Source: Chloroflexota bacterium
Lineage (GTDB): Bacteria; Chloroflexota; Chloroflexia; JAMDCE01
Length of the DNA: 25,034 nucleotides
Direction: 5' to 3'
Assembly: GCA_023489135.1 (NCBI GenBank)
Contig: JAMDCE010000551.1
Coordinates: 1-25,034 of the forward strand
Below the pieces are notes generated by a model that was given only the letters and a program-made list of their open reading frames with translations, did not search any database and was not told the origin of the DNA. Positions 14,232 to 21,705 of the stretch are shown here, in pieces; positions within the stretch are counted from its first letter, which is position 1, and the number at the start of each line of letters is the position of its first letter. A program made the position numbers and the translations under genes.

Positions 14232-15740
14232 TCATCTCGCCTCTTGGCGGGCGGCGTTTTCGGCCGCGATGCGACCGAAGGCGAGCAGCTCCGAGAGATT
14301 GCCGCCCCTTCCCGGATAGAGCATTCCGTAGACCGAGCCCAGCTCCCCGGCCGCGTACAGGCGAGGGATAGGCTCTCCGTCGACGTTGAGCACCCGAGCC
14401 CGGTGGTCGCGGCGGGGACCCCCTTGAGTATTGGGACCGCCGGGGTAGAGGCGCACGCCGTAGAACGGGGGACCCTCCAGGGCAACGAGGTTCGACGGCC
14501 GGCGATTGAACTCCGGGTCGTGTCCGTCACGACAGTAGGAATTGTAGCGGCGCACGGTCTCCTCGAGATTCGCCACTGGTAGCCCGAGCTTCTCCGCCAG
14601 GTCACCGACACTGTCTCCCTGAAGGATCCAACCCCTCTCCAGCTCTTCGCGATTATCCAGGCTCCAATGATAAAGCTGCACGGGCCCGGCGGGACCGGAT
14701 TGCCGCATACACAAGGGCCCATCGCTCATTCTTTTCTGATCGAAGATCCAGAAGCTGGGCACACGGGGGTAGAGGAGTCGATGGCTGTCATAGACGGCGA
14801 GCTCGTAGTAGAGCGTGTGATCCTTGAAGTTCTCGGAGGTGAACCGCTTGCCGTCGCGATCGACCACCACGTAACCCCCCGGCCGTTGGCCGCCGGCCAT
14901 CGTCTGCCCGCTGGAGTCGGCCGTGAGCCGGTCTTTGCCGACAAAATCCAGGCTAAAGGCGATGGGGAAATCAGGGAACTTGGCTACCAGCCGGGCAGAG
15001 CAGCAGTTCATGTGCCAGAGGTCCGCTCCCAGCTCCATCACCATACGCTGCCCGTCGCCGGTGTTGGCCGGCGTGCCGTAGAAGTGGGTGGGGTAGACCC
15101 GGAGGTAATTCAGCTTCATCGGCTCGTCGAACTCAAAGCCTCCGTTAGCCATTATCACGGCTCGGTGGGCCTTAATATCCATCGTCTGCCTGCCTTCGCC
15201 CACGGCTACGCGCACTCCCACGACGCTTCCGCTGAGGTCCGTGAGCAGCTTCAGGGCCGGGGCGTCGAACAAAACGCGGACGCTTCGCTGGGCTACGCTG
15301 GATGTCAGAAATCGATGCATTCCCAGACCAGATCCGTAGAAGCGCCAGAGGTCGAAGGCCTCCCAACCGGGCATCACGCGATGCTCGGCGCCCGTGGAAA
15401 AGAGCCGGCCTTTGGCCCCCAATGCCTCCACCCAAGCCCTGTTCTCGTAGGCGAACTCTGTAAAGGCGCGCAGCGTTTCACGGTCGGTCCACGCCCGGTC
15501 CTCGTCCACTCGGTAGATCGCCTCCAGGTGACGAAGGCCGTTTTCCTTGTCGTTGGGGTAGAGGAATACGCCCCCCGACATCTGGGTATTGGTGTAATGG
15601 GAATCCCGAGGTTGTTTCTCCACCACCAGGACCTCGGCTCCCAGGTCGTGGGCTGTGATTGCCGCCACCGCCCCCGCTCCTCCGTAGCCCACCACCACGA
15701 TGTCGGCACTTTCCTTCCAACGAGCATCCTTGACCAGCAC
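14232..15740 (-). CDS. FAD-binding dehydrogenase, fumarate reductase/KsdD-like
   Basis: The 502-aa product belongs to the FAD_binding_2 family. The dinucleotide fold is at residues 14-41 (VVVGYGGAGAVAAITA ending in VVEK). GTPANTGDGQRMVMELGADL and the C-terminal LYAAGELGSVYGMLYPGRGGNLSELLAFGRIA are shared with flavocytochrome-c-type fumarate reductases and 3-ketosteroid dehydrogenases. These enzymes move a hydride between FAD and a C-C single or double bond. GTG 15740 has GGAGG 6 bases upstream and its own promoter. Unlike the other flavoproteins here it has no adjacent ferredoxin, so it probably differs in electron partner. No heme motif or signal peptide is seen. The substrate is unknown. 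Confidence 0.85.
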   Translation of the reverse strand: MLVKDARWKESADIVVVGYGGAGAVAAITAHDLGAEVLVVEKQPRDSHYTNTQMSGGVFLYPNDKENGLRHLEAIYRVDEDRAWTDRETLRAFTEFAYENRAWVEALGAKGRLFSTGAEHRVMPGWEAFDLWRFYGSGLGMHRFLTSSVAQRSVRVLFDAPALKLLTDLSGSVVGVRVAVGEGRQTMDIKAHRAVIMANGGFEFDEPMKLNYLRVYPTHFYGTPANTGDGQRMVMELGADLWHMNCCSARLVAKFPDFPIAFSLDFVGKDRLTADSSGQTMAGGQRPGGYVVVDRDGKRFTSENFKDHTLYYELAVYDSHRLLYPRVPSFWIFDQKRMSDGPLCMRQSGPAGPVQLYHWSLDNREELERGWILQGDSVGDLAEKLGLPVANLEETVRRYNSYCRDGHDPEFNRRPSNLVALEGPPFYGVRLYPGGPNTQGGPRRDHRARVLNVDGEPIPRLYAAGELGSVYGMLYPGRGGNLSELLAFGRIAAENAARQEAR

Positions 15741-15770
15741 GCGCTACCTCCAAAGCCAGCATTGTGCTGC

Positions 15771-15800
15771 AGTATATCACGACGATGGCCCGGACGTAAA
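15771..15800 (-). promoter_or_regulatory. Promoter of the FAD dehydrogenase gene
   Basis: On the - strand: TTTACG (complement of 15795-15800), 18 bases, TATACT (complement of 15771-15776), preceded by TGA as an extended -10. Transcription would begin near 15764, about 24 bases before the GTG start. Confidence 0.55.
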
Positions 15801-15868
15801 CGCTCCAACCTATTCGGTACTGTACGGCGGTGCTGAAACACGATTTGGCACGATGAAAACCCTCATTA

Positions 15869-15914
15869 CTCTGAAAATAGCATTTTCAGAGGAATGACGC
15901 CGAGGCCGCCTCGG
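15869..15914 (-). terminator. Tandem hairpins after ferredoxin C, probable terminator
   Basis: Two perfect dyads lie 32-77 bases beyond the ferredoxin C stop: CCGAGG-CCG-CCTCGG (15900-15914) and CTCTGAAAAT-AGC-ATTTTCAGAG (15869-15891). On the - strand the second is followed by TAATGAGGGTTTTC. They separate unit C from the dehydrogenase promoter. Confidence 0.5.
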
Positions 15915-15945
15915 ACTATTTCCGCAATATTCTGAACACAACCAC

Positions 15946-16158
15946 CTATTCCGCTACCGATACCTGCATCGCCAAGGGAATGTAGAGCTTGACGGCGTCC
16001 GAAGGGCAGTCGACGACGCAGGAACCGCAATACCAGCATTCGTCAGGGTATTTCACCAACGGAATCCCACTCGGGGTGTTGGCGTAAACATCTTCAGGGC
16101 AGCGATCGATACATATGCCGCAAGATGTGCAACTGATTTTGTCGATTCTCGGTGGCAT
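15946..16158 (-). CDS. 2[4Fe-4S] dicluster ferredoxin, AprB-like (unit C)
   Basis: This 70-aa electron carrier has two complete cluster motifs: C10-x2-C13-x2-C16-x3-C20-P and C41-x2-C44-x2-C47-x3-C51-P. The second motif begins ECWYCGSC, an aromatic-flanked pattern seen in the adenylylsulfate reductase beta subunit. Canonical AprB is about twice as long and has a C-terminal tail that wraps AprA. That tail is absent here. GGAGG lies about 9 bases upstream of ATG. It starts 23 bases after the flavoprotein C stop, clearly the same operon, and presumably passes electrons to or from that flavoprotein. Confidence 0.93.
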   Translation of the reverse strand: MPPRIDKISCTSCGICIDRCPEDVYANTPSGIPLVKYPDECWYCGSCVVDCPSDAVKLYIPLAMQVSVAE

Positions 16159-16181
16159 GGGAATCTACCTCCAGACAAGAT

Positions 16182-17873
16182 TCAGCCCGTCGTTAGCTGT
16201 TTGATCGGTTTGGTATACACGTCGATGCCCGTTTCCGATTTTCTGAGAGCGATGAACTTGAACCAATTGGGATCCTGCTCGGGGTAATCGGCGCGGTAGT
16301 GCGTGGGCAGAAAGCGGCTTTCCTTCCGCTCCAGGGCGGCCACCCCTACTAACTCGCCAACATCCATCAGGCTCAACACCTCCAGGCAGCGCATAAGCTC
16401 GTGCTGGTTCTCGGCCCGTAGATCGTCAATCGCGCGGGCGCGAATCCTCTTCAGACGAGCGAGGCCGGCATTGATCGAGGTTTCGGAGCGCACCCAGCCA
16501 ATATAGTTATCCATTAGATTGTTGAGCGCCGTCTCGGCATCCTGCCAGGTGGTGCCCTCCTCGCGGGTGAGCACGCCGTTGCACAGGTCCAGCCTCTCCT
16601 GCACCACGACCGGGTCGGCATCCGGCAGACTGCTTCGCCGCGAACCGGCAGCGCAATCGGCCGCCGATTCCCCGGATTGCCAGCCGAGCGCCAAGGCACC
16701 GCCCATGCAGGCGCGCATCACGCCCCCGATGACGTCGCCCGCCGCGTAGAGTCCGGGAACGCCCGTTTCACATTTGGTATTGATCGCCACTCCCGAATGC
16801 CCCAGGCCGAGCTTAGGCTCGTAGACCGCAAACTCAATCCTCTTCTGGCGCAAGTCGAGTCCTTCGGCATCCAGGTAATCCAGGAAGGCCGTGTTCCCCT
16901 CGTTGCTCAGCGCCCAGCGAATGTACTTAATGTCCTCCTCGCTGCATCCCGAACAGTCGATGTAGACCGGACCGGTCCCTGCCTTTGTCTCTCGGAAGTA
17001 CATCGCGGCGCTCTCCACCGATCGGTCGATGGCATACTTCTCCACGTCCTCATCCGATCCCATTGGCTGGCCCAAGGCATTGTACATTCTGCCGCCCGGG
17101 GTATAAGAGCCCCGTCCGCAGCGCTGGAAATAGCGAGGGCCGGTGTGCGACACGGTGAACTCCATATTCAACAACTCGGCGCCCGCCTTGAACGAGGCCA
17201 CGTGCAGCTCGCCCGTTTCGTTAGGCGGCATTCCCCGGTTAAACGACATACCACTGGTCGGCTTGTAGAGACGGAAGACTCCTCCGGTGGAAACCACTAC
17301 CGCCCGCGCCCGGATAACGTATAGTTCCGGCTCGCGTACCGAAACGCCCACCGCCCCGTAAACGCCGGAATCGTTTCGTAGCAGGTCCGTGACCATCACG
17401 CGGTTGACGATGTGGACCTTTCGCCTCAAGGCCTCTTCGGTCAGCCGCAGCTTGATGTCCCGCCCGGCGAAGTGCAGAAATGCCGGTACGCGGTGCACCT
17501 TCTTGACCAGGCGAAAATTGCCCTGCGGGTCCCGCATCTCTACGCCGAACTTTTCCAGGTCCAAAATGCGCTCGTAGCTCCTGGTGGCGATGAAGAGGGC
17601 CAGTTCCTGATCCATGAAGCGAGCCCCGGTTTCGGCGTGGTCCTGGATCAGCTCTTCGGGCGTCAATTGCGCGCCGTGAACCTGCGGCACGTAAGTGAAA
17701 ATGTGATCGGCTCCCGTCGCCGCGTTTCCGCTGCGCCAGGTGCTGGCCTTCTCGACGAGCACCACGTCGAGGCCGCTTTCGCGCGCCTTTATCGCCGACA
17801 TGCAGCCGGCCACACCTCCGCCTATCACCAGGACGTCGGCATCAAGAGCGCGGACACTCAATCTCGTGGCCAT
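16182..17873 (-). CDS. AprA/fumarate-reductase-like flavoprotein (unit C)
   Basis: About 563 aa. ATG 17873 is preferred because GGGGGG lies 5 bases upstream. A TTG 24 bases earlier would place the ribosome site inside the gene. The FAD fold is at residues 7-35 (DADVLVIGGGVAGCMSAI). RSGNAATGADHI mirrors the RSG segment after the fold in AprA. VVVSTGGVFRLYKP and GLYAAGDVIGGVMRACMGG complete the FAD domain. A helical C-terminal domain (NNLMDNYIGWVRSE to SRFLPTHYRADYPEQDPNW) matches the AprA/SdhA end. Paired with its ferredoxin, it should be a soluble oxidoreductase alpha subunit. ATP sulfurylase and Qmo genes are not in view, so an adenylylsulfate role is not supported. The substrate is unknown. 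Confidence 0.88.
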   Translation of the reverse strand: MATRLSVRALDADVLVIGGGVAGCMSAIKARESGLDVVLVEKASTWRSGNAATGADHIFTYVPQVHGAQLTPEELIQDHAETGARFMDQELALFIATRSYERILDLEKFGVEMRDPQGNFRLVKKVHRVPAFLHFAGRDIKLRLTEEALRRKVHIVNRVMVTDLLRNDSGVYGAVGVSVREPELYVIRARAVVVSTGGVFRLYKPTSGMSFNRGMPPNETGELHVASFKAGAELLNMEFTVSHTGPRYFQRCGRGSYTPGGRMYNALGQPMGSDEDVEKYAIDRSVESAAMYFRETKAGTGPVYIDCSGCSEEDIKYIRWALSNEGNTAFLDYLDAEGLDLRQKRIEFAVYEPKLGLGHSGVAINTKCETGVPGLYAAGDVIGGVMRACMGGALALGWQSGESAADCAAGSRRSSLPDADPVVVQERLDLCNGVLTREEGTTWQDAETALNNLMDNYIGWVRSETSINAGLARLKRIRARAIDDLRAENQHELMRCLEVLSLMDVGELVGVAALERKESRFLPTHYRADYPEQDPNWFKFIALRKSETGIDVYTKPIKQLTTG

Positions 17874-17921
17874 TTGTACCCCCCAGAAATCAAACAACCC
17901 TCGGCGGTCGTTTGCTGTGCC

Positions 17922-17951
17922 ATGCTAGCACACAGAAGAGAGCGGTGTCAA
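17922..17951 (-). promoter_or_regulatory. Promoter of the unit C flavoprotein-ferredoxin operon
   Basis: On the - strand: TTGACA (complement of 17946-17951), 18 bases, TAGCAT (complement of 17922-17927). It has the same hexamers and spacing as the iclR promoter. The leader is about 40 bases. Confidence 0.6.
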
Positions 17952-17955
17952 CGCT

Positions 17956-17971
17956 CGCCGGCAGGCCGGCG
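17956..17971. promoter_or_regulatory. Palindromic operator between divergent promoters
   Basis: CGCCGG-CAGG-CCGGCG is a perfect dyad placed between the two outward-facing -35 boxes (17946-17951 and 17981-17986). A protein bound here could control both the flavoprotein C operon and the aldolase gene. The motif differs from the TGCAAC palindrome at the iclR locus. Confidence 0.45.
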
Positions 17972-17980
17972 CCCCTCCGC

Positions 17981-18009
17981 TTGACATCCACGAATCCCTG
18001 CGTTAGGAT
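17981..18009 (+). promoter_or_regulatory. Promoter of the class II aldolase gene
   Basis: TTGACA (17981-17986), exactly 17 bases, TAGGAT (18004-18009). The leader is about 50 bases and ends with GGAGG before the ATG at 18066. Confidence 0.65.
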
Positions 18010-18065
18010 TCTGACCAGATCAACAGGCAAGTGGGCACGTTCTACATTCGGCCAAGGAGGCATCG

Positions 18066-18797
18066 ATGGGAGACAGTAGACTCGAAGATCAACAAAGCGA
18101 GGTGGCCGATCTCAAAGAAAGGGTTTCGACGGCAGTGCGGGTTCTGTGCAAGCTGGGGCTGGCGGATTACCTGGGGCACGCCAGCGCACGCCTTCCCGGA
18201 ACCGATCTGTTCGTCATAAGTCCTCGTGGGGCTATGCAGGGCAGCTTGCTAACCTTTCAAGCCAGCGATATGGTGGTCTTGGACCTCGACGGCCACGTGA
18301 TTGACGGGACTAACCTGCCCCCCGGCGAGTATCACATTCATTCCGAGATGTACCGGCGCCGGCCCGAGGTGATGGGCACCATTCACGAGCACCAGCACAT
18401 GACCGTGGCCTTCGGCATCGCCGGAGTGGATATCAAGCCGATGCATCTGATGACCTCCGCCGTCGTCAGGCGGCCGATCCCGGTGTATCCCAGGCCACAC
18501 ATGATCTCCACGCCTGAACGCGGCCGCGCCGTGGCGGAGATCATCGGAGATCACCGAGCTTGCCACCTCAAGGGGCACGGCATCGTGGCCGTGGGCAACT
18601 CGGTGGAAAACGCGGCGATGAACGCCATCCATCTGGAGGAGCAGGCCCGCATGAACTATCTGGCCTCTCAAATCGGCAAACCGGCGATCCTACCGGAGGA
18701 CGAGATAGAGGAGTTCGGCATCTTCCAGAGCCCGAGGCACGGTGGAGGCGGTGGGGTAGGAGCTTGGAAGTATTACACCAGTTTGCTCGAGACGTAA
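18066..18797 (+). CDS. Class II aldolase/adducin-family protein
   Basis: The 243-aa product belongs to the zinc-dependent family of L-fuculose-1-phosphate aldolase and L-ribulose-5-phosphate 4-epimerase. Family marks are GHASARLPGTDLFVISPRG (37-55), the acid in HSEMYRRRP (E94), the metal ligands H107 and H109 (GTIHEHQH), and H171 (CHLKGHGIVAVG). GGAGG lies 5 bases before ATG. Members include aldolases, epimerases and decarboxylases acting on phosphorylated or unphosphorylated hydroxy acids. Divergent expression with a flavoprotein-ferredoxin operon suggests it works in the same catabolic route. The C-terminus has an odd Gly-rich run (HGGGGGVG). The specific reaction cannot be assigned. Confidence 0.87.
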   Translation: MGDSRLEDQQSEVADLKERVSTAVRVLCKLGLADYLGHASARLPGTDLFVISPRGAMQGSLLTFQASDMVVLDLDGHVIDGTNLPPGEYHIHSEMYRRRPEVMGTIHEHQHMTVAFGIAGVDIKPMHLMTSAVVRRPIPVYPRPHMISTPERGRAVAEIIGDHRACHLKGHGIVAVGNSVENAAMNAIHLEEQARMNYLASQIGKPAILPEDEIEEFGIFQSPRHGGGGGVGAWKYYTSLLET

Positions 18798-18856
18798 GTT
18801 CAAAGAGGCGTGTTTGAGTCGGCCCCGGAAGGCGATTAGGAGGGTATGACCTAACC

Positions 18857-19087
18857 GTGCAGGTTCAGAAAGACTATCATATAAACATCTTCTACAGCGA
18901 AGCAGATGGTGGATACATAGCAGACATCCCCGATTTGAAGGCCTGCTCGGCTTTCGGGGAGACGCCGGAAGAAGCGCTGGCGCAGGTCGAGATAGCTAAA
19001 GCGGCCTGGCTTGAAGCGGCTCGCGCCGAAGGTAAGCCCGTCCCCCGACCCCGGTATCGGCCAGCTATTTGTCAGGTGGTGTCTTGA
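18857..19087 (+). CDS. HicB-like antitoxin-fold protein, solitary
   Basis: The 76-aa product shows the HicB/UPF0150 fold: YHINIFYSEADGGYIADIPDL at the start, then ACSAFGETPEEALAQVEIAKAAWLEAA. GTG 18857 is the start. AGGAGGG lies about 12 bases upstream, rather far. HicB normally pairs with the small RNase HicA, but no HicA frame is present on either side, and no extra DNA-binding domain is fused to the fold. It follows the aldolase gene by 59 bases and may be read from the same transcript. It is either an orphan antitoxin or one of the many solo HicB-like proteins of unknown job. Confidence 0.85.
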   Translation: MQVQKDYHINIFYSEADGGYIADIPDLKACSAFGETPEEALAQVEIAKAAWLEAARAEGKPVPRPRYRPAICQVVS

Positions 19088-19090
19088 AAC

Positions 19091-19110
19091 CCACGGCTGC
19101 CGCCCCGTGG
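19091..19110. terminator. Short GC-rich hairpin between convergent genes
   Basis: CCACGG (19091-19096), 8-base loop, CCGTGG (19105-19110), 3 bases after the HicB-like stop and before the end of ferredoxin B on the other strand. No T-tract, so only a weak candidate. Confidence 0.25.
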
Positions 19111-19166
19111 TGCAGTTGGGAGGGCGTTAGCGGTCGATTCTGACGGGTCCAAGGCCGCACCATCTG

Positions 19167-19370
19167 TTACCCTACACGAATCACGAAGGGAAGCCCGACC
19201 TTTATGGCCTCGGCCGGGCACTCGCGCTCGCAGCACCCGCAGTGCCAGCAGCGGTCCCGATCTTTCACGACCACTTGAGCGGCCGAGTCCAGGCCGAAGC
19301 AATCGCCGGGACAGAGATCGTAGCACACGGCGCAGTCGGTGCAGAGGTCTCGGTTTATATTAGGTGGCAT
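19167..19370 (-). CDS. 2[4Fe-4S] dicluster ferredoxin, AprB-like (unit B)
   Basis: The 67-aa protein has C10-x2-C13-x2-C16-x3-C20-P and C41-x2-C44-x2-C47-x3-C51-P, in the same positions as ferredoxin C, and the shared MPPxI start. Two extra cysteines stand next to the clusters, C24 and C46 (CWHCGCCERECP), which the other two ferredoxins lack. Its likely flavoprotein partner is not adjacent: a restriction-modification cassette of about 2.2 kb lies between this gene and flavoprotein B. Its expression now probably depends on read-through from that cassette. The ribosome site (GGAG about 10 bases from ATG) is modest. Confidence 0.92.
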   Translation of the reverse strand: MPPNINRDLCTDCAVCYDLCPGDCFGLDSAAQVVVKDRDRCWHCGCCERECPAEAIKVGLPFVIRVG

Positions 19371-19436
19371 ATTGGAAGTTCTCCGATTCGAAACGCTGAC
19401 CGATCAGGATGACAATATGCCCGGCAAGCCCTCACC

Positions 19437-20948
19437 CTAGCCAAATAGGGGCAGTTGAACATGCTCAGCGGTGGAGCTCAAGACCGTGTCCATGTACTCC
19501 ACCCCTAATTCCCGAGCGAGAGCAAGCAAGTCCAATCTCTTCAGGACGTCAACCGTGATTGGTCGCTTTGCATCCCAGAATATCAATGAATTGAGGAACT
19601 CGGTCGCTACCGCCGAGTTTAGCAAACTCGCAAACTGCTGAGCTTGCCATTGATTTTGGCACGGAATGAAGTAGCAAGTGTCGTCTAAAACGACAGGTTT
19701 CCCTTCATAAGGACCAACGACTGCAAAGTGCAATCTCTTGTACAAACTAGATATCGCAACCTTCCAGTCAGCGAAGGAATATTCTCCTACTCCAAAGACG
19801 GAATAACGCGGGCGATTTCTGTAGATTGAGCTCCTTCTCATGTCAATGATGTTACTGTGGGAATTCAAGTAAGCCCAAGTCCCAGGTGCGACGTAACTTA
19901 TCGATTCCGTCTCTCCTCCAATTGAGCGCTGGGGGACGAGCATCCATCGTGAAGGCGATACGTCTCCCTTCGCAATATCCGAGCTTTTTAGCATCGGGAA
20001 CATGTACGCGTCTTCAAGATTGTTCAATTCTCCGAGGCCGTTTCTATAGGCATTTCCTACTTTCGTGAACTCCATAACGGACGAACAGTCATGTTTGATA
20101 CCCGAACGCCACCGGCACCCCGACTCCCCATCAAGGTGCTTCCAACGCTCATAACTAATGGCATCCGCCACTAGGCGACTACCTATAAGACCGAATGTCT
20201 TTTCATACGAATCATCGCTCAGATCAACATGAAACCGACAGATCTGATTATCCCTTTTCTCGTTTGTTATCTCACAAACGAGCAGGCATGCGTCTACATC
20301 GGCATTGAAGTGTTTCTTTGCATCAATCCTGTAAATCGAGGCGCTGTTCAACTTTTTGCCACTGGTCCACGCGTGAACCAATGCCTTCCTGGCTACTGCT
20401 GTCTTGCACAGCATTGCCAACGTCAAGTTCCTACCGTCGGCCCACTCAAGCATACGGATTAGCATCCATTCCGAAATATCGAAGTTGCTTTTTCCCGTTA
20501 TCGCATCTAGTCCCGAATGCTTCTTAAAATTCGTCTTCTCTGGCAAATTTGACGATCTCAAACTTGAGAGTGTTGAGTTGGTTACCCAAGGGGGATTGCC
20601 AATCACCAGAATTCGCCCAGGCAAGTCATCCAATATCGCACTCCAGGCGGTTTCGAAGAAATTGCCCTGAAAAACGGCTGACCTATGCGTGTATTGGCGT
20701 CTTGCTAGTTCGCGCTCGGCATGTTGCACATAGCGGGGATTTATGTCAATGCCAATGGCCCTCGAAACCGACGGAAACTGATCGAGCGCGGACAGAAGGA
20801 AGCTGCCTTTGCCACAGGTTGGCTCTAGAATCGATAAGGGATTCACTCCCCTCGCATACAGCAAATTGCAGATTGCCTTCGATAGTTCTGGTGGAGTTTG
20901 AAAATCTCCAAACTCTGTTTTAAGCCGGTGGGCGATTCCAACGTTCAC
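19437..20948 (-). CDS. Type II N6-adenine DNA methyltransferase
   Basis: The 503-aa enzyme would methylate adenine in the recognition site of its partner nuclease. FGDFQTPPEL (13-22) is the usual N-terminal motif of this group. The SAM-binding motif I is LEPTCGKGSF (41-50) with IGIDINP following. The catalytic motif IV is GNPPW (117-121), the NPPY/W form of N6-adenine methylases, in a gamma-like order. The C-terminal half, with several aromatic residues, should hold the target-recognition domain. The start is GTG 20948, overlapping the nuclease stop by 4 bases (GTGA), so translation is coupled. Base composition is visibly more AT-rich than in neighbouring genes, a sign of transfer. The target sequence is not known. 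Confidence 0.88.
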   Translation of the reverse strand: MNVGIAHRLKTEFGDFQTPPELSKAICNLLYARGVNPLSILEPTCGKGSFLLSALDQFPSVSRAIGIDINPRYVQHAERELARRQYTHRSAVFQGNFFETAWSAILDDLPGRILVIGNPPWVTNSTLSSLRSSNLPEKTNFKKHSGLDAITGKSNFDISEWMLIRMLEWADGRNLTLAMLCKTAVARKALVHAWTSGKKLNSASIYRIDAKKHFNADVDACLLVCEITNEKRDNQICRFHVDLSDDSYEKTFGLIGSRLVADAISYERWKHLDGESGCRWRSGIKHDCSSVMEFTKVGNAYRNGLGELNNLEDAYMFPMLKSSDIAKGDVSPSRWMLVPQRSIGGETESISYVAPGTWAYLNSHSNIIDMRRSSIYRNRPRYSVFGVGEYSFADWKVAISSLYKRLHFAVVGPYEGKPVVLDDTCYFIPCQNQWQAQQFASLLNSAVATEFLNSLIFWDAKRPITVDVLKRLDLLALARELGVEYMDTVLSSTAEHVQLPLFG

Positions 20949-21610
20949 GATTGCTGGAGAATCCTCACAATGCCGCTAACCCTATCCGCTTCCCTGATTA
21001 CCCTGCTGTACTGAAGCCTCCACTGCATTGCCCTCGAGATAGTCAAATACCCTAGCAACGGGGGCTTTTTGAGAATGTCACTTGCTATTCTATGCGCCTC
21101 AATCTCGTCGACCGGCAAGTTCCTCTCCTCCATGAAGGCAACCAGATCATCCTCGTTGCCATCATTCTCCAGAATCTTCAGAACTCCGCTCGTTGTTTGA
21201 AAGTCAGCCGTTCTGCTCTGGTCCACAAATATTGTGTCCAGTATGTTCAGCCTGCTGGTACTTGCCTTATGGTCATCAGTCTTGTCGTACACGAACACAA
21301 TCAGGGAGTAGCCCAGGCCAAATATCTTCTGTCTTGCCGACCTGAAGGGACCTGAAGATTGGGGTTGCTTTATGCTGGTAACCTTGATGTCGACATCTAA
21401 CTCCGGGAAGTCGATGCCCTCCGCTGAGCTACCTTCTTTGAATTCGTACTTCTTTTTGAGGTGCTCGCGGAACTTATGCTCCAAGTAAGTGCCAATTGCT
21501 TTCCCGTCTGTGACACCAAAAAGTACCGGCTCAGTATGAACTGACCCGGTTTTCGCGAACTCGCTCGCCTCCCTGCACAACGAGTCCAGCGTCAGTTTCT
21601 GCTTCGTCAC
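20945..21610 (-). CDS. Type II restriction endonuclease, PD-(D/E)XK-like
   Basis: The 221-aa product is encoded directly before, and overlapping, the methylase gene, as in type II systems. A plausible PD-(D/E)XK site is present: E44 (GTYLEHKF helix), D67 (EGIDFPE), then D74-I-K76 (ELDVDIKVTS). Basic and Ser/Gln residues after K76 (IKQPQSSGPFRSARQK) could contact DNA, and LGYSLIVFVYDK would be a core beta-strand. I do not recognise a named enzyme family. GTG 21610 is the start, with GGGGAG close upstream. AT-rich like the methylase. No controller (C) protein gene accompanies it. Nuclease function rests on the motif and on context. Confidence 0.75.
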   Translation of the reverse strand: MTKQKLTLDSLCREASEFAKTGSVHTEPVLFGVTDGKAIGTYLEHKFREHLKKKYEFKEGSSAEGIDFPELDVDIKVTSIKQPQSSGPFRSARQKIFGLGYSLIVFVYDKTDDHKASTSRLNILDTIFVDQSRTADFQTTSGVLKILENDGNEDDLVAFMEERNLPVDEIEAHRIASDILKKPPLLGYLTISRAMQWRLQYSRVIREADRVSGIVRILQQS

Positions 21611-21705
21611 CGCTCCCCATTTCTCACAGCAGTTCCATTGTTCAAGGGATCTCCCCTTCGTTGAATCAGCGTGAACTTGCCCCTTCCGAGAGCATGCTAG
21701 CCTAG

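Noticed and set aside
14667..15836. Long + strand frame of 389 codons
   Set aside because: It is antisense to the FAD dehydrogenase and shows no recognisable domain.
15946..17873. Genuine adenylylsulfate reductase AprBA
   Set aside because: The ferredoxin lacks the AprB tail, sat/qmo/dsr genes are absent from the window, and several divergent paralogues are present.
19091..19165. tRNA-like stretch (GTGGTGCAGTTGGGAGG, then GGTCGATTC)
   Set aside because: D-arm-like and T-loop-like words are present, but the acceptor ends do not pair, the stem-loop has a 9-base loop and an anticodon arm is missing.
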